Source of the DNA: Candidatus Krumholzibacteriia bacterium
GTDB taxonomy: Bacteria; Krumholzibacteriota; Krumholzibacteriia; Krumholzibacteriales; Krumholzibacteriaceae
Length of the DNA stretch: 12,488 nucleotides
NCBI GenBank assembly: GCA_028706585.1
Contig: JAQTVX010000032.1
Coordinates: 1 to 12,488, forward strand
Reading direction: 5' to 3'
Positions 6,344-12,488 of the stretch are shown piece after piece (the stretch's first letter is position 1; the number at the start of each line of letters is the position of its first letter). The notes below the pieces were generated by a model. That model searched no databases. It saw only the letters and a list, made by a program, of their open reading frames with translations, and was not told the origin of the DNA. A program made the translations under genes and the position numbers.

Positions 6344-7528
6344 ATGCGAAATCGTATGAAGCGGCAAGCCGTGACCATAGTGATTGATGGCGTGGGCGTC
6401 GGGGCGCTCGCCGATGCGGAGAGTTACGGCGACGCCGGGGCGAGCTCGCTCTCGCATTCGGCGCGCTCGGCGCTTGGTCTGCGCCTGCCGGTTCTCGAGC
6501 GGCTCGGGCTGGGGAATATCGTCTCGGTCGAAGGCGTCGAGGCGGTCGAACGCCCTGCAGCCTCGTGGGGGCGCATGGCGGAACGATCGCCCGGCAAGGA
6601 TTCGACGACCGGGCATTGGGAGCTCATGGGTTGTCCCCTTTCCGAGCCGTTTCCGACGTATCCGGGCGGATTTCCCGCGGAGATCATCGGACTGTTCGAG
6701 AAAAAAATCGGCCGCCGCATTCTCGGCAACAGGCCCGCATCCGGCACCGCCATTATCGAGGAGCTGGGAGCGGAGCACATGCGCACCGGCTGCCCCATAG
6801 TCTACACCTCCGCGGACAGCGTTTTTCAGATCGCGGCGCACGAGGATGTGATCCCCGTGCGGGAGCTGTACAGGCTCTGCCGGGTCGCGCGCATGATCCT
6901 CTCGCCGCCGCATAACGTCGCCCGCGTCATCGCCAGGCCGTTCATCGGCACGCCGGGGCATTTCGCCAGGACGAGGAAGCGGCACGATTTTTCATTCCCG
7001 CCTCCGGGACCGACGCTTCTCGATGAGCTCTCGGCGAGCGGCCGCGAGGTCGTCACCGTCGGGAAGATTCACGATCTGTTCGCGAAACGGGGAATCACGA
7101 AGATCATCAAGGCGGGCGGTAACGAAGCTGCGATGCGCTCGGCCGAGCGCGCGCTCGAAAAGGCGGTTCCCTTTTCGTTCCTTTTTATCAATCTCATCGA
7201 TTTCGATATGGTATGGGGGCATCGCCGCGACGCGGCCGGCTACGCACGAGGGCTCGAGCGTTTCGACGCATGGCTCGAAAGATTTCTGAAACTGCTCGTG
7301 CCCGGAACGCTGTTCGCGATCACGAGCGACCACGGATGCGATCCTACGATGCCAGGCTCGGATCATACGCGCGAACACGTGCCCATTCTCGCCGCGATCG
7401 CGGGCGAGGATTTCGGACGTCCGCTCGGCACGCGCGCGACCTTTGCGGATCTCGGCTCGACGCTCGCGGAATTCTTCGGTGTTCGTTCCTTCGCGGGCAA
7501 GAGCTTTCTAGCCTCTCTCTATCGTTAG
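6344..7528 (+). CDS. deoB: Phosphopentomutase
   Basis: It interconverts ribose- or deoxyribose-1-phosphate and the 5-phosphates, linking nucleoside phosphorolysis to sugar metabolism. The protein has 394 residues from this ATG and belongs to the alkaline-phosphatase superfamily. Metal-binding blocks are present: D15 in VIDGVGVG, the DFDMVWGHRRD block (286-296, with D286, D288 and H293), D329-H330 in TSDHG, and H341 in SDHTREH. The nucleophile block reads GKDSTTGHWE (84-93). The residue aligning with the phosphorylated Thr of characterised enzymes is S87, an unusual but chemically plausible swap. The cap domain lies between (~100-220). Starting at the second ATG (6356) would give MKRQAV, closer to the usual DeoB N-terminus; neither start has a clear ribosome-binding site. 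Family assignment is firm and matches its deoC and deoA neighbours. Confidence 0.95.
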   Translation: MRNRMKRQAVTIVIDGVGVGALADAESYGDAGASSLSHSARSALGLRLPVLERLGLGNIVSVEGVEAVERPAASWGRMAERSPGKDSTTGHWELMGCPLSEPFPTYPGGFPAEIIGLFEKKIGRRILGNRPASGTAIIEELGAEHMRTGCPIVYTSADSVFQIAAHEDVIPVRELYRLCRVARMILSPPHNVARVIARPFIGTPGHFARTRKRHDFSFPPPGPTLLDELSASGREVVTVGKIHDLFAKRGITKIIKAGGNEAAMRSAERALEKAVPFSFLFINLIDFDMVWGHRRDAAGYARGLERFDAWLERFLKLLVPGTLFAITSDHGCDPTMPGSDHTREHVPILAAIAGEDFGRPLGTRATFADLGSTLAEFFGVRSFAGKSFLASLYR

Positions 7529-7555
7529 CGCAAGGAATGGTGAAGGGAGTAAACG

Positions 7556-8224
7556 ATGGGCACGATTGAGCTCAACAGGATGATAGACCACACGCTTCTC
7601 AAGCCGGAGGCGACGGAGGCGGACATCAGGAGGGTTTCGCGCGAGGCGATCGCGCACGACTTCTTCTCCGTATGCATCAATACGCACTACGTTCCCCTCG
7701 TGGCGCGGGAGCTGGCGGGGACGCGGATCAAGGTCTGCTCGATCGCCGGCTTCCCCCTCGGCGCAGCCGATACCATGGTCAAGGCCTTCGAGGCTCGCAG
7801 GGCCGTCGAGGCCGGCGCGCAAGAGATCGACATGGTTATGAACGTCGGCGCTCTCAAGTCCGGCGACAGTGCATTCGTGCGGGATGATATCGGACGCGTG
7901 GTCGAGGCGTGCGGGCAGAGTGTGATCGTGAAGGTCATCATCGAGGCCGCGATCCTCACGGACGACGAGAAGAAGGCGGCCTGCGCTCTCGTGAAACAGG
8001 CCGGGGCGAGTTTCGTCAAGACGTCGACGGGCTTCGGGCCGCCGGGGGCGAACGTCCGCGATGTCGAGATTCTGCGTGCGGCGGTCGGGCCGGACTTCGG
8101 CGTCAAGGCGTCTGCGGGTATCCGCACGGCCGCGTTCGCCCTCGAGCTGGTGCGTGCGGGGGCTACGAGGATCGGCACGAGCGCGAGCCTGGCCATCATG
8201 GAGGAGCTTGGAGCATCATCGTGA
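7556..8224 (+). CDS. deoC: Deoxyribose-phosphate aldolase
   Basis: This class I aldolase cleaves 2-deoxyribose-5-phosphate to glyceraldehyde-3-phosphate and acetaldehyde in the cytoplasm. Its 222 residues match the short bacterial form. The Schiff-base lysine is K155 in FVKTSTGFG. The proton-relay residues are D92 in EIDMVMNVG and K184 in VKASAGIR, and the N-terminal DHTLLKP block (11-17) is present. No catalytic residue is missing. AAGGGAG (7543-7549) lies 6 nt before the ATG. It starts 27 nt after deoB, which makes its substrate, and its stop overlaps the deoA start (GTGA), so translation of deoC and deoA is probably coupled. Confidence 0.97.
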   Translation: MGTIELNRMIDHTLLKPEATEADIRRVSREAIAHDFFSVCINTHYVPLVARELAGTRIKVCSIAGFPLGAADTMVKAFEARRAVEAGAQEIDMVMNVGALKSGDSAFVRDDIGRVVEACGQSVIVKVIIEAAILTDDEKKAACALVKQAGASFVKTSTGFGPPGANVRDVEILRAAVGPDFGVKASAGIRTAAFALELVRAGATRIGTSASLAIMEELGASS

Positions 8225-9519
8225 ACGCGCACGAGCTCATAAGGCGCAAGCGCGACGGGTTATCCCTCGACGAGGAGGAGATTCGCTTTCTCGTCAGCGC
8301 CTATCTCAAGGGCGAGGTGGGCGATTACCAGATGGCCGCCTTTCTCATGGCGACCGCCATCAGGGGAATGACCAACGCGGAAACTGTTGCTCTCACGAGG
8401 GTCATGATGGAGAGCGGGCGCGTCTTCGATTTCGATCTTTTGGGCGCCCCGGTGATCGACAAGCACAGCACGGGCGGCGTTGGCGACAAGGTGTCGATTC
8501 CCCTCGTTCCGATCGCGGTCGAATGCGGTCTTGCAGTGCCAATGATTTCGGGGCGCTCGCTTGGAGCGACCGGAGGCACGCTTGACAAGTTGGAATCGAT
8601 ACCCGGGCTGCGGACCGATCTCGATCCGGATCGCTTCGCGCGGCAGGTTGGAGAGCTGGGCGCCTGCTTCGGGGCGCAGACCGAGGAGATCGTTCCTGCA
8701 GACCGCAAGCTCTATGCGCTTCGCGACGCGACTGCCACCGTTGAGAGTGTCCCGTTGATCGTCTCGAGCATCCTCAGCAAGAAGTTCGCCGAGGGCGTTC
8801 ATGGTGTCGTGATCGACGTCAAATGCGGCTCGGGCGCGTTCATGCGCACGAGCTCGGATGCGAGGGAGCTCGCCGGGGCGCTCGAGGCGGTCGGCGCTTC
8901 GATGGGGAAGGCGGTGAAGACGGTTCTCACCTCGATGGACGAGCCTCTCGGGCGCACCATCGGCAACGCTCTCGAGATGGAAGAAGCGATCCGCGTGCTG
9001 AAGGGAAGCGGCCCCCCGGACGTGACGGCGCTTGCCTACAGGTTGGTCGCCGAAATGCTGCGTCTCGGAGGGATTGTCCCGGATATCTCGAGCGGGGAGA
9101 CGCTCGCTCGGAGCGCCGTCGAATCGGGCCGCGCCTTCGACAGGTTCATGAATATCGTTGCGGCCCAGTGTGGGAAGCTCGATCCCGACGCGGCCGGTTT
9201 CGGATTGCCGCGCTCGAAGGTCGTGAACACTCTCGTTTCCCGCGCCCGCGGATTCATATCCCGAATCGACGCCCGGATCGTCGGCGAGACGGTAAGGGAA
9301 CTGGGAGGCGGAAGATTCGGGAAAGATGACGCGATCGACCACTCGGTCGGCGTCGTTCTGCTATCAGTTCGAGGGGATGAAGTGGCCGAGGGGGACGCGC
9401 TTATCGAGATTCACGCTTCGGGGGAGGACGCTGCGAGAAACGCCGCGCGCAGGCTCTCGGATGCGATCTTCATATCGGCCGGACCGGTTCCGCCCGCTTC
9501 GCTGTATCTCGTTCCCTGA
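8221..9519 (+). CDS. deoA: Thymidine/pyrimidine-nucleoside phosphorylase
   Basis: It cleaves pyrimidine (deoxy)nucleosides with phosphate to the free base and (deoxy)ribose-1-phosphate, which feeds deoB and deoC. The 432 residues follow the family layout: KHSTGGVGD (81-89) for phosphate, the signature SGRSLGATGGTLDKLE (110-125), and R168, S183 and K187 aligning with E. coli DeoA R171, S186 and K190. M108 aligns with E. coli M111, where ribonucleoside-using Pdp enzymes carry lysine; this hints at a deoxynucleoside-preferring DeoA. The signature is unusual: SLGAT replaces the usual GLGHT. The start is GTG, overlapping the deoC stop, with TTGGAG (8208-8213) 7 nt upstream. The frame stays open upstream, but that part lies inside deoC in another frame and encodes nothing family-like. 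The exact name (deoA or pdp) is less certain than the family. Confidence 0.92.
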   Translation: MNAHELIRRKRDGLSLDEEEIRFLVSAYLKGEVGDYQMAAFLMATAIRGMTNAETVALTRVMMESGRVFDFDLLGAPVIDKHSTGGVGDKVSIPLVPIAVECGLAVPMISGRSLGATGGTLDKLESIPGLRTDLDPDRFARQVGELGACFGAQTEEIVPADRKLYALRDATATVESVPLIVSSILSKKFAEGVHGVVIDVKCGSGAFMRTSSDARELAGALEAVGASMGKAVKTVLTSMDEPLGRTIGNALEMEEAIRVLKGSGPPDVTALAYRLVAEMLRLGGIVPDISSGETLARSAVESGRAFDRFMNIVAAQCGKLDPDAAGFGLPRSKVVNTLVSRARGFISRIDARIVGETVRELGGGRFGKDDAIDHSVGVVLLSVRGDEVAEGDALIEIHASGEDAARNAARRLSDAIFISAGPVPPASLYLVP

Positions 9520-9558
9520 TGATCCGAGGCGTTGGAGCAGGTCGATGAGAGGCGCGCC

Positions 9559-11682
9559 TCACTGCGGGATGATTCTGTCCCTCGACGCTTCCTTGTCGAG
9601 CTGCCGGAAATCCTTATCCTTGTCGAGAAGGTCATAAGAGCTCACCCGGTGCAGGTCGCACTCGCGGGTAGGCTCGTTTCCCTCGATGAAGATCTCTCGA
9701 ACGACCTTCGGGCAGTACGGAGTGCTCAGGAGCCCGGATTCCTGGCAGATGAGCTCCTCGATGATGTTGGACGGTCTGTTGAACGCCGGACCGCGATTCG
9801 TGGGATAGGCCGCCTTCATCGTCTCGACCCAGATGGGGAGCGCCACGTTCGCCCCCGTCATTCCGCGGCCGATCGGCCTACGCTCGTCGAAACCGGTCCA
9901 GACCCCGATGACAAGCTCTGGATTGTATCCGATGAACCATCCGTCCGTGTACTCGTCGGTGGTTCCCGTCTTGCCCGCAACCGGTATATCGAGTCCGTAC
10001 CGGCGCGCGGAAGCGCCGGTGCCATGCACCTCGTCGACAACGCTCGTGAGCATGTCAGTGATCACATAGGCGACGTCTGGCTGGAGCGCCTCCTCGTGGT
10101 ATTCGCGGTATTCCTCTAGCACGTTGCCGTTGCGATCCTCGATCTTGGTGATGGCCATGGGCTCCGCCCGCATTCCCTCCGCGGCGAGCACGCCGTAGGC
10201 CGAGGTGAGCTCCAGCAGCGTCACCTCGTTGGTGCCGAGAGCGAGCGAAAGGACGTTCTGCAGGCGGCTCTTGATGCCCATTCGTTTGGCGACGTCGATT
10301 ACCGATGGAGTCCCCACCCTTTGGATGAGCTTGATCGACGGGATGTTGTATGAATAGGCCAATGCCTCCCGAAGCGACACGGCGCCATGGAATTTCTCGT
10401 CGTAGTTGCGCGGCTTCCAGACGTCGCCGTTCGGCAGCTCGACGACGAGCGGCGTATCGTAGAGCATGTCGGATGGGTTCAATCCGTTCTCGAGCGCCGC
10501 GATGTACAGAAAGGGCTTGAATGCCGAGCCCGGTTGCCGCGGCGCCTGCATCGCGCGATTGTACTGCGTCTCGCGGAAATTTCTCCCTCCGACGAGCGCC
10601 AGGATGTGTCCGTTTCGAGGATCTATGGCGACAAGCGCTGACTGGAGATATTCCGCTTTGGGCGTTTTGCCGAGGGCCACTGCCTCCTCATACGCGGCGC
10701 GCGTGGACGTGAGGCTGTTCGCCTCCTCGAGTTGCTTGTCGTACGTTTCGAGATTCTGCTCCGCCGCCTGCTGCAGTCCGGCATCGATCGTCGTATAGAC
10801 GGTGTATCCGTCCCTATAGATCGATCGCGAGCCGTACTTGGCCTCGATCTCCTGGCGGATGTACTCGCAGAAGTATCCCGCGAAATCCCTCTTCTCGGAG
10901 GTCTTCTGTACGAGGTTGAGCGAGGTCGCTCTGAGCGAATCGCGCTCCGCCTTCGTAATCACGTGGAACTCCTCCATCGCCTTGAGCACTAGGTCTACGC
11001 GTTTGGCGGCGCGCTCGGGATTCGTGAAGGGGTTGTATCCGCCCGGATTCTTGGGCAAGCCGGCCAGCAGCGCCATTTGGTTGAGCCCGATGTCCTTCAC
11101 CGATTTTCCGAAGTACTTCCTCGATGCGGCTTCGATGCCGTACGTTCCCTCGCCGAAATAGATCTGGTTGAGGTATATTTCGAGGATCTCATCCTTCGAG
11201 TAAGTGCGCTCGATCTTGAAAGCGAGCAGCGCCTCCCTGATCTTTCGAGGGAAGGTCTGTTCCTTCTTGTTGAGAAAGAGATCCGTCGAGATCTGCTGCG
11301 TGATCGTGCTTGCGCCCTGCGCGCGGCTCCAGTGGATCAGATCTCTGCACATCGTCACGAAGATGCGCTGCATGTCGATGCCGCTGTGCTGGTAGAAGCG
11401 CCGATCCTCCACGGCGAGGAACGTCTTCTGCACCTTGGGAGGGATCTGATCGAGCGGGAGAAAGACGCGGTTCTCCTCGTAGAATTCCTTGATGACCGAT
11501 CCGTCGGAGGCGAGTATCCGCGTCTTCAGAGAGGGCTCGATCATCTCGAGCCGCTCCATCGATGGCAGATCGCGCGAGAACCACTTTACCGCTGCGGTTC
11601 CTATGCCTATGATGCAAACGAGCGCGAGTCCCGCTATCCAGAGGAACATCTTCTCGCCGTGCGTCAATGGTCGAAATTGCAT
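9559..11682 (-). CDS. Penicillin-binding protein 1A, bifunctional transglycosylase/transpeptidase
   Basis: This class A PBP polymerises lipid II into glycan strands and cross-links them on the outer face of the inner membrane. The 707 residues have a membrane anchor (~12-33) and a GT51 transglycosylase domain (~55-235). GT51 motifs are EDRRFYQHSGID (catalytic E92), GASTITQQ (123-130), the RKIREALLA block (E150) and SKDEILEIYLNQIYFGEGTYG. An OB-like insert lies near 285-350. The transpeptidase domain (~350-625) has S386-xx-K389 in PGSAFKPF, S444-Y-N446 and K571-TGT. A short cysteine-containing tail (C646, C657, C675) follows. An in-frame GTG 9 nt upstream (11691) is possible, but AGGA at 11695-11698 is only 3 nt from it and 12 nt from this ATG. 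The gene converges on deoA with a 39-nt gap and diverges from the rRNA promoters. Symbol left open (mrcA/pbpA type). Confidence 0.95.
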   Translation of the reverse strand: MQFRPLTHGEKMFLWIAGLALVCIIGIGTAAVKWFSRDLPSMERLEMIEPSLKTRILASDGSVIKEFYEENRVFLPLDQIPPKVQKTFLAVEDRRFYQHSGIDMQRIFVTMCRDLIHWSRAQGASTITQQISTDLFLNKKEQTFPRKIREALLAFKIERTYSKDEILEIYLNQIYFGEGTYGIEAASRKYFGKSVKDIGLNQMALLAGLPKNPGGYNPFTNPERAAKRVDLVLKAMEEFHVITKAERDSLRATSLNLVQKTSEKRDFAGYFCEYIRQEIEAKYGSRSIYRDGYTVYTTIDAGLQQAAEQNLETYDKQLEEANSLTSTRAAYEEAVALGKTPKAEYLQSALVAIDPRNGHILALVGGRNFRETQYNRAMQAPRQPGSAFKPFLYIAALENGLNPSDMLYDTPLVVELPNGDVWKPRNYDEKFHGAVSLREALAYSYNIPSIKLIQRVGTPSVIDVAKRMGIKSRLQNVLSLALGTNEVTLLELTSAYGVLAAEGMRAEPMAITKIEDRNGNVLEEYREYHEEALQPDVAYVITDMLTSVVDEVHGTGASARRYGLDIPVAGKTGTTDEYTDGWFIGYNPELVIGVWTGFDERRPIGRGMTGANVALPIWVETMKAAYPTNRGPAFNRPSNIIEELICQESGLLSTPYCPKVVREIFIEGNEPTRECDLHRVSSYDLLDKDKDFRQLDKEASRDRIIPQ

Positions 11683-11734
11683 GATCGTCACTCGTCCTGT
11701 GTAAGCCGCGCTTCCGCGTAGCCGTCGCGGATGA

Positions 11735-11763
11735 ATCTAATTCCCCCGGCCGTTTTTTTCCAA
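11735..11763 (-). promoter_or_regulatory. Weak candidate promoter of the PBP1A gene
   Basis: Read on the minus strand, TTGGAA (11763-11758), 17 bp, TTAGAT (11740-11735) is the best-spaced pair upstream of the PBP gene, with 4 of 6 and 3 of 6 matches. The call is tentative. Confidence 0.25.
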
Positions 11764-11833
11764 TGATTTCGTGCGTCGCGTTGTGCGCCGCCGGGCCAAG
11801 TTCAAGAAAGTGATGCGCGAAGCGAAAAAGAGT

Positions 11834-11862
11834 TTGACAAATATCGCCCGTTTGCATATATA
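11834..11862 (+). promoter_or_regulatory. rRNA promoter P1
   Basis: Perfect TTGACA (11834-11839), 17-bp spacer, TATATA (11857-11862). The following GACAGGGCG is a GC-rich discriminator of the sort seen at stringently controlled rRNA promoters. It lies about 265 nt upstream of the mature 16S start. Confidence 0.8.
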
Positions 11863-11866
11863 GACA

Positions 11867-11905
11867 GGGCGCTAATGTAAAATCCGATAGGAATTTACAG
11901 CGCCC
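11867..11905 (+). repeat. Long hairpin at the predicted P1 transcript start
   Basis: GGGCGCT (11867-11873) pairs with AGCGCCC (11899-11905), and GTAAA (11877-11881) with TTTAC (11894-11898). TCC (11883-11885) pairs with GGA (11890-11892) closing a GATA tetraloop. The only interruptions are a 3-nt AAT bulge and one A-A mismatch. No T-tract follows, so it is not a typical terminator. P1 transcription should start within the first bases of the stem. Confidence 0.6.
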
Positions 11906-11938
11906 CCGAAAATTCAGAAGAAAATCCCTACATAGGGG

Positions 11939-11967
11939 TTGACAAAAAATCCAGACTGCGCTATATT
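11939..11967 (+). promoter_or_regulatory. rRNA promoter P2
   Basis: Perfect TTGACA (11939-11944), 17-bp spacer, TATATT (11962-11967, 5 of 6). An A-rich tract at about 11908-11925 could serve as an UP element. Its start would be near 11974, leaving a ~150-nt leader before 16S. Confidence 0.88.
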
Positions 11968-12000
11968 AAGCAGCTGGAGAAATTTCCATATAGGGGAGTT

Positions 12001-12011
12001 TGTTCTTTGAA
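12001..12011 (+). promoter_or_regulatory. boxA-like rRNA antitermination site
   Basis: TGTTCTTTGAA resembles the rRNA leader boxA (E. coli TGCTCTTTAACA) bound as RNA by NusB/NusE during antitermination. It lies downstream of P2 and upstream of 16S, as expected. Confidence 0.7.
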
Positions 12012-12032
12012 ATTGAAATAGCGTGCGATGCC

Positions 12033-12075
12033 CTTGCCAAATGATTCGGGCCCTGATCCTTGTGATCACGGCAAG
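12033..12075 (+). other. 16S leader stem-loop
   Basis: CTTGCC (12033-12038) pairs with GGCAAG (12070-12075), enclosing 31 nt that include the palindromes GGGCCC and GTGATCAC. It is probably a leader fold or part of the pre-16S processing region; the 3' flank that would settle this is outside the window. Confidence 0.35.
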
Positions 12076-12085
12076 AATGTCAATT

Positions 12086-12121
12086 AGAGCATTGCGTTCA
12101 CGCAATGGCTCTTCGTTTTTT
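12086..12121 (+). terminator. Terminator-like hairpin immediately before 16S rRNA
   Basis: AGAGC plus ATTGCG (12086-12096) pairs with CGCAAT (12101-12106) and GCTCT (12108-12112), with one bulged G (12107) and a TTCA loop. TCG and then six T's (12116-12121) follow. It has the form of an intrinsic terminator but lies a few nt before the mature 16S end, so boxA-driven antitermination or a processing role is likely. Confidence 0.5.
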
Positions 12122-12124
12122 ATT

Positions 12125-12488
12125 ACAACGGAGAGTTCGATCCTGGCTCAGAATGAACGCTGGCGGCGTGGATTAGGCATGCAAGTCGAACGAGAATGCG
12201 GTCTTCGGATCGCTAGTAAAGTGGCGAACGGGTGAGTAACGCGTGGGAAACCTTCCCTCGAGTGTGGAATAACAATCCTAACGGGTTGCTAATACCGCAT
12301 AATATTGCAGGTCACATGATCTGCAATCAAAGGTGGCCTCTACTTGTAAGCTGCCGCTTGAGGATGGTCCCGCGTCCCATTAGCTAGTTGGTAGGGTAAC
12401 GGCCTACCAAGGCGACGATGGGTAGCCGGCCTGAGAGGGTGGTCGGCCACACTGGAACTGAGACACGGTCCAGACTCCTACGGGAGGC
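12125..12488 (+). rRNA. rrs: 16S ribosomal RNA, 5' portion, cut by window end
   Basis: The structural RNA of the small ribosomal subunit starts about 7 nt before AGAGTTCGATCCTGGCTCAG (12132-12151), by analogy with E. coli position 8. Diagnostic conserved blocks follow in order: GGCATGCAAGTCGAACG, GGCGAACGGGTGAGTAACGC, GCTAATACCGCATAAT, GAACTGAGACACGGTCCAGA, and ACTCCTACGGGAGGC at the right edge (E. coli 338-352). About 364 nt of an expected ~1,500 are present. Helix 6 looks short, while the stretch 12321-12362 (helix 10 region) is longer than in E. coli. The intact EUB338 target argues against most Planctomycetes and Verrucomicrobia, but no phylum can be assigned by eye. A full rrn operon presumably continues to the right. 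Confidence 0.98.

Larger units (their letters stand above)
11683..12124. other. AT-rich intergenic region between PBP1A and 16S rRNA: rRNA control region
   Basis: No protein gene is visible in this ~440-nt stretch, and GC content drops sharply from about 11830. The left part (11683-11830) holds only the weak PBP promoter. The right part holds two strong plus-strand promoters, a hairpin between them, a boxA-like site and a terminator-like hairpin, each listed separately. No tRNA is visible. Confidence 0.8.

Noticed and set aside
7909..8220. N-terminal extension of the deoA frame into deoC.
   Set aside because: The extension is out of frame within deoC and gives non-family sequence. The GTG at 8221 with TTGGAG upstream gives a standard N-terminus.
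8260..9342. Minus-strand open frame of 360 codons opposite deoA.
   Set aside because: deoA has complete family motifs; the antisense frame is Arg/Asp/His-rich, typical of a GC-rich shadow.
9549..9560. Perfect 12-bp palindrome GAGGCGCGCCTC at the deoA/PBP convergence.
   Set aside because: It has no loop and no T-tract, so it is not a terminator by itself; it could be chance in GC-rich DNA.
11753..11759. Run of seven T's on the plus strand downstream of a GC-rich stretch.
   Set aside because: No convincing stem precedes it, and no plus-strand gene ends nearby.
1..12488. Search for a mobile element, CRISPR array, defence system, toxin-antitoxin pair or tRNA.
   Set aside because: No spaced identical repeats, transposase or integrase motifs, tRNA cloverleaf or defence-type domains were seen. 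The HD domain at 4168-5130 follows YhaM order, not Cas3.

Overview
The window is a roughly 60% GC stretch of bacterial chromosome with dense, mostly housekeeping gene content. It holds nine protein genes, the first of them cut by the left edge, and the first ~364 nt of a 16S rRNA gene cut by the right edge. The 16S fragment is clearly bacterial and keeps the universal EUB338 target. Its 27F primer site carries one T-to-C change, and I cannot place it in a phylum by eye. Two lipoprotein signal peptides, a class A penicillin-binding protein and a membrane-anchored CCG-domain electron-transfer protein fit an uncultivated, probably Gram-negative and anaerobic or respiring bacterium. That lifestyle is an inference.

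Left region (1-3957). A membrane-linked iron-sulfur oxidoreductase resembling ETF:menaquinone oxidoreductase/FadF proteins converges on a one-cluster [4Fe-4S] ferredoxin, and the two share a bidirectional terminator. Next come two lipoproteins. The first is a short 5'-nucleotidase-like metallophosphatase in which several canonical metal-ligand motifs are changed. The second is unrecognised and stands alone between a repeat-rich promoter region and a strong terminator.

Central region (4168-9519). Five same-strand genes are packed tightly: a YhaM-like HD/OB-fold 3'-5' exoribonuclease, alanine racemase, phosphopentomutase (deoB), deoxyribose-phosphate aldolase (deoC) and thymidine/pyrimidine-nucleoside phosphorylase (deoA). 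Two junctions overlap (ATGA and GTGA). Together deoA, deoB and deoC take a (deoxy)nucleoside to sugar-1-phosphate, then sugar-5-phosphate, and for deoxyribose to glyceraldehyde-3-phosphate plus acetaldehyde. The exoribonuclease and alanine racemase are co-transcribed passengers whose link to salvage is not obvious.

Right region (9559-12488). A bifunctional PBP1A-type enzyme is encoded on the minus strand and converges on deoA. It diverges from an AT-rich rRNA control region with two near-consensus sigma70-type promoters (both TTGACA with 17-bp spacers), a hairpin at the P1 start, a boxA-like antitermination site, and a terminator-like hairpin just before the mature 16S start.

I found no mobile element, CRISPR array, tRNA, defence locus or obviously new multi-gene system. 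The best leads are regulatory (a 12-bp exact repeat plus phased TTAA motifs before the orphan lipoprotein, and the rRNA leader architecture) and enzymatic (unusual active-site residues in the metallophosphatase, DeoB, Alr and DeoA).
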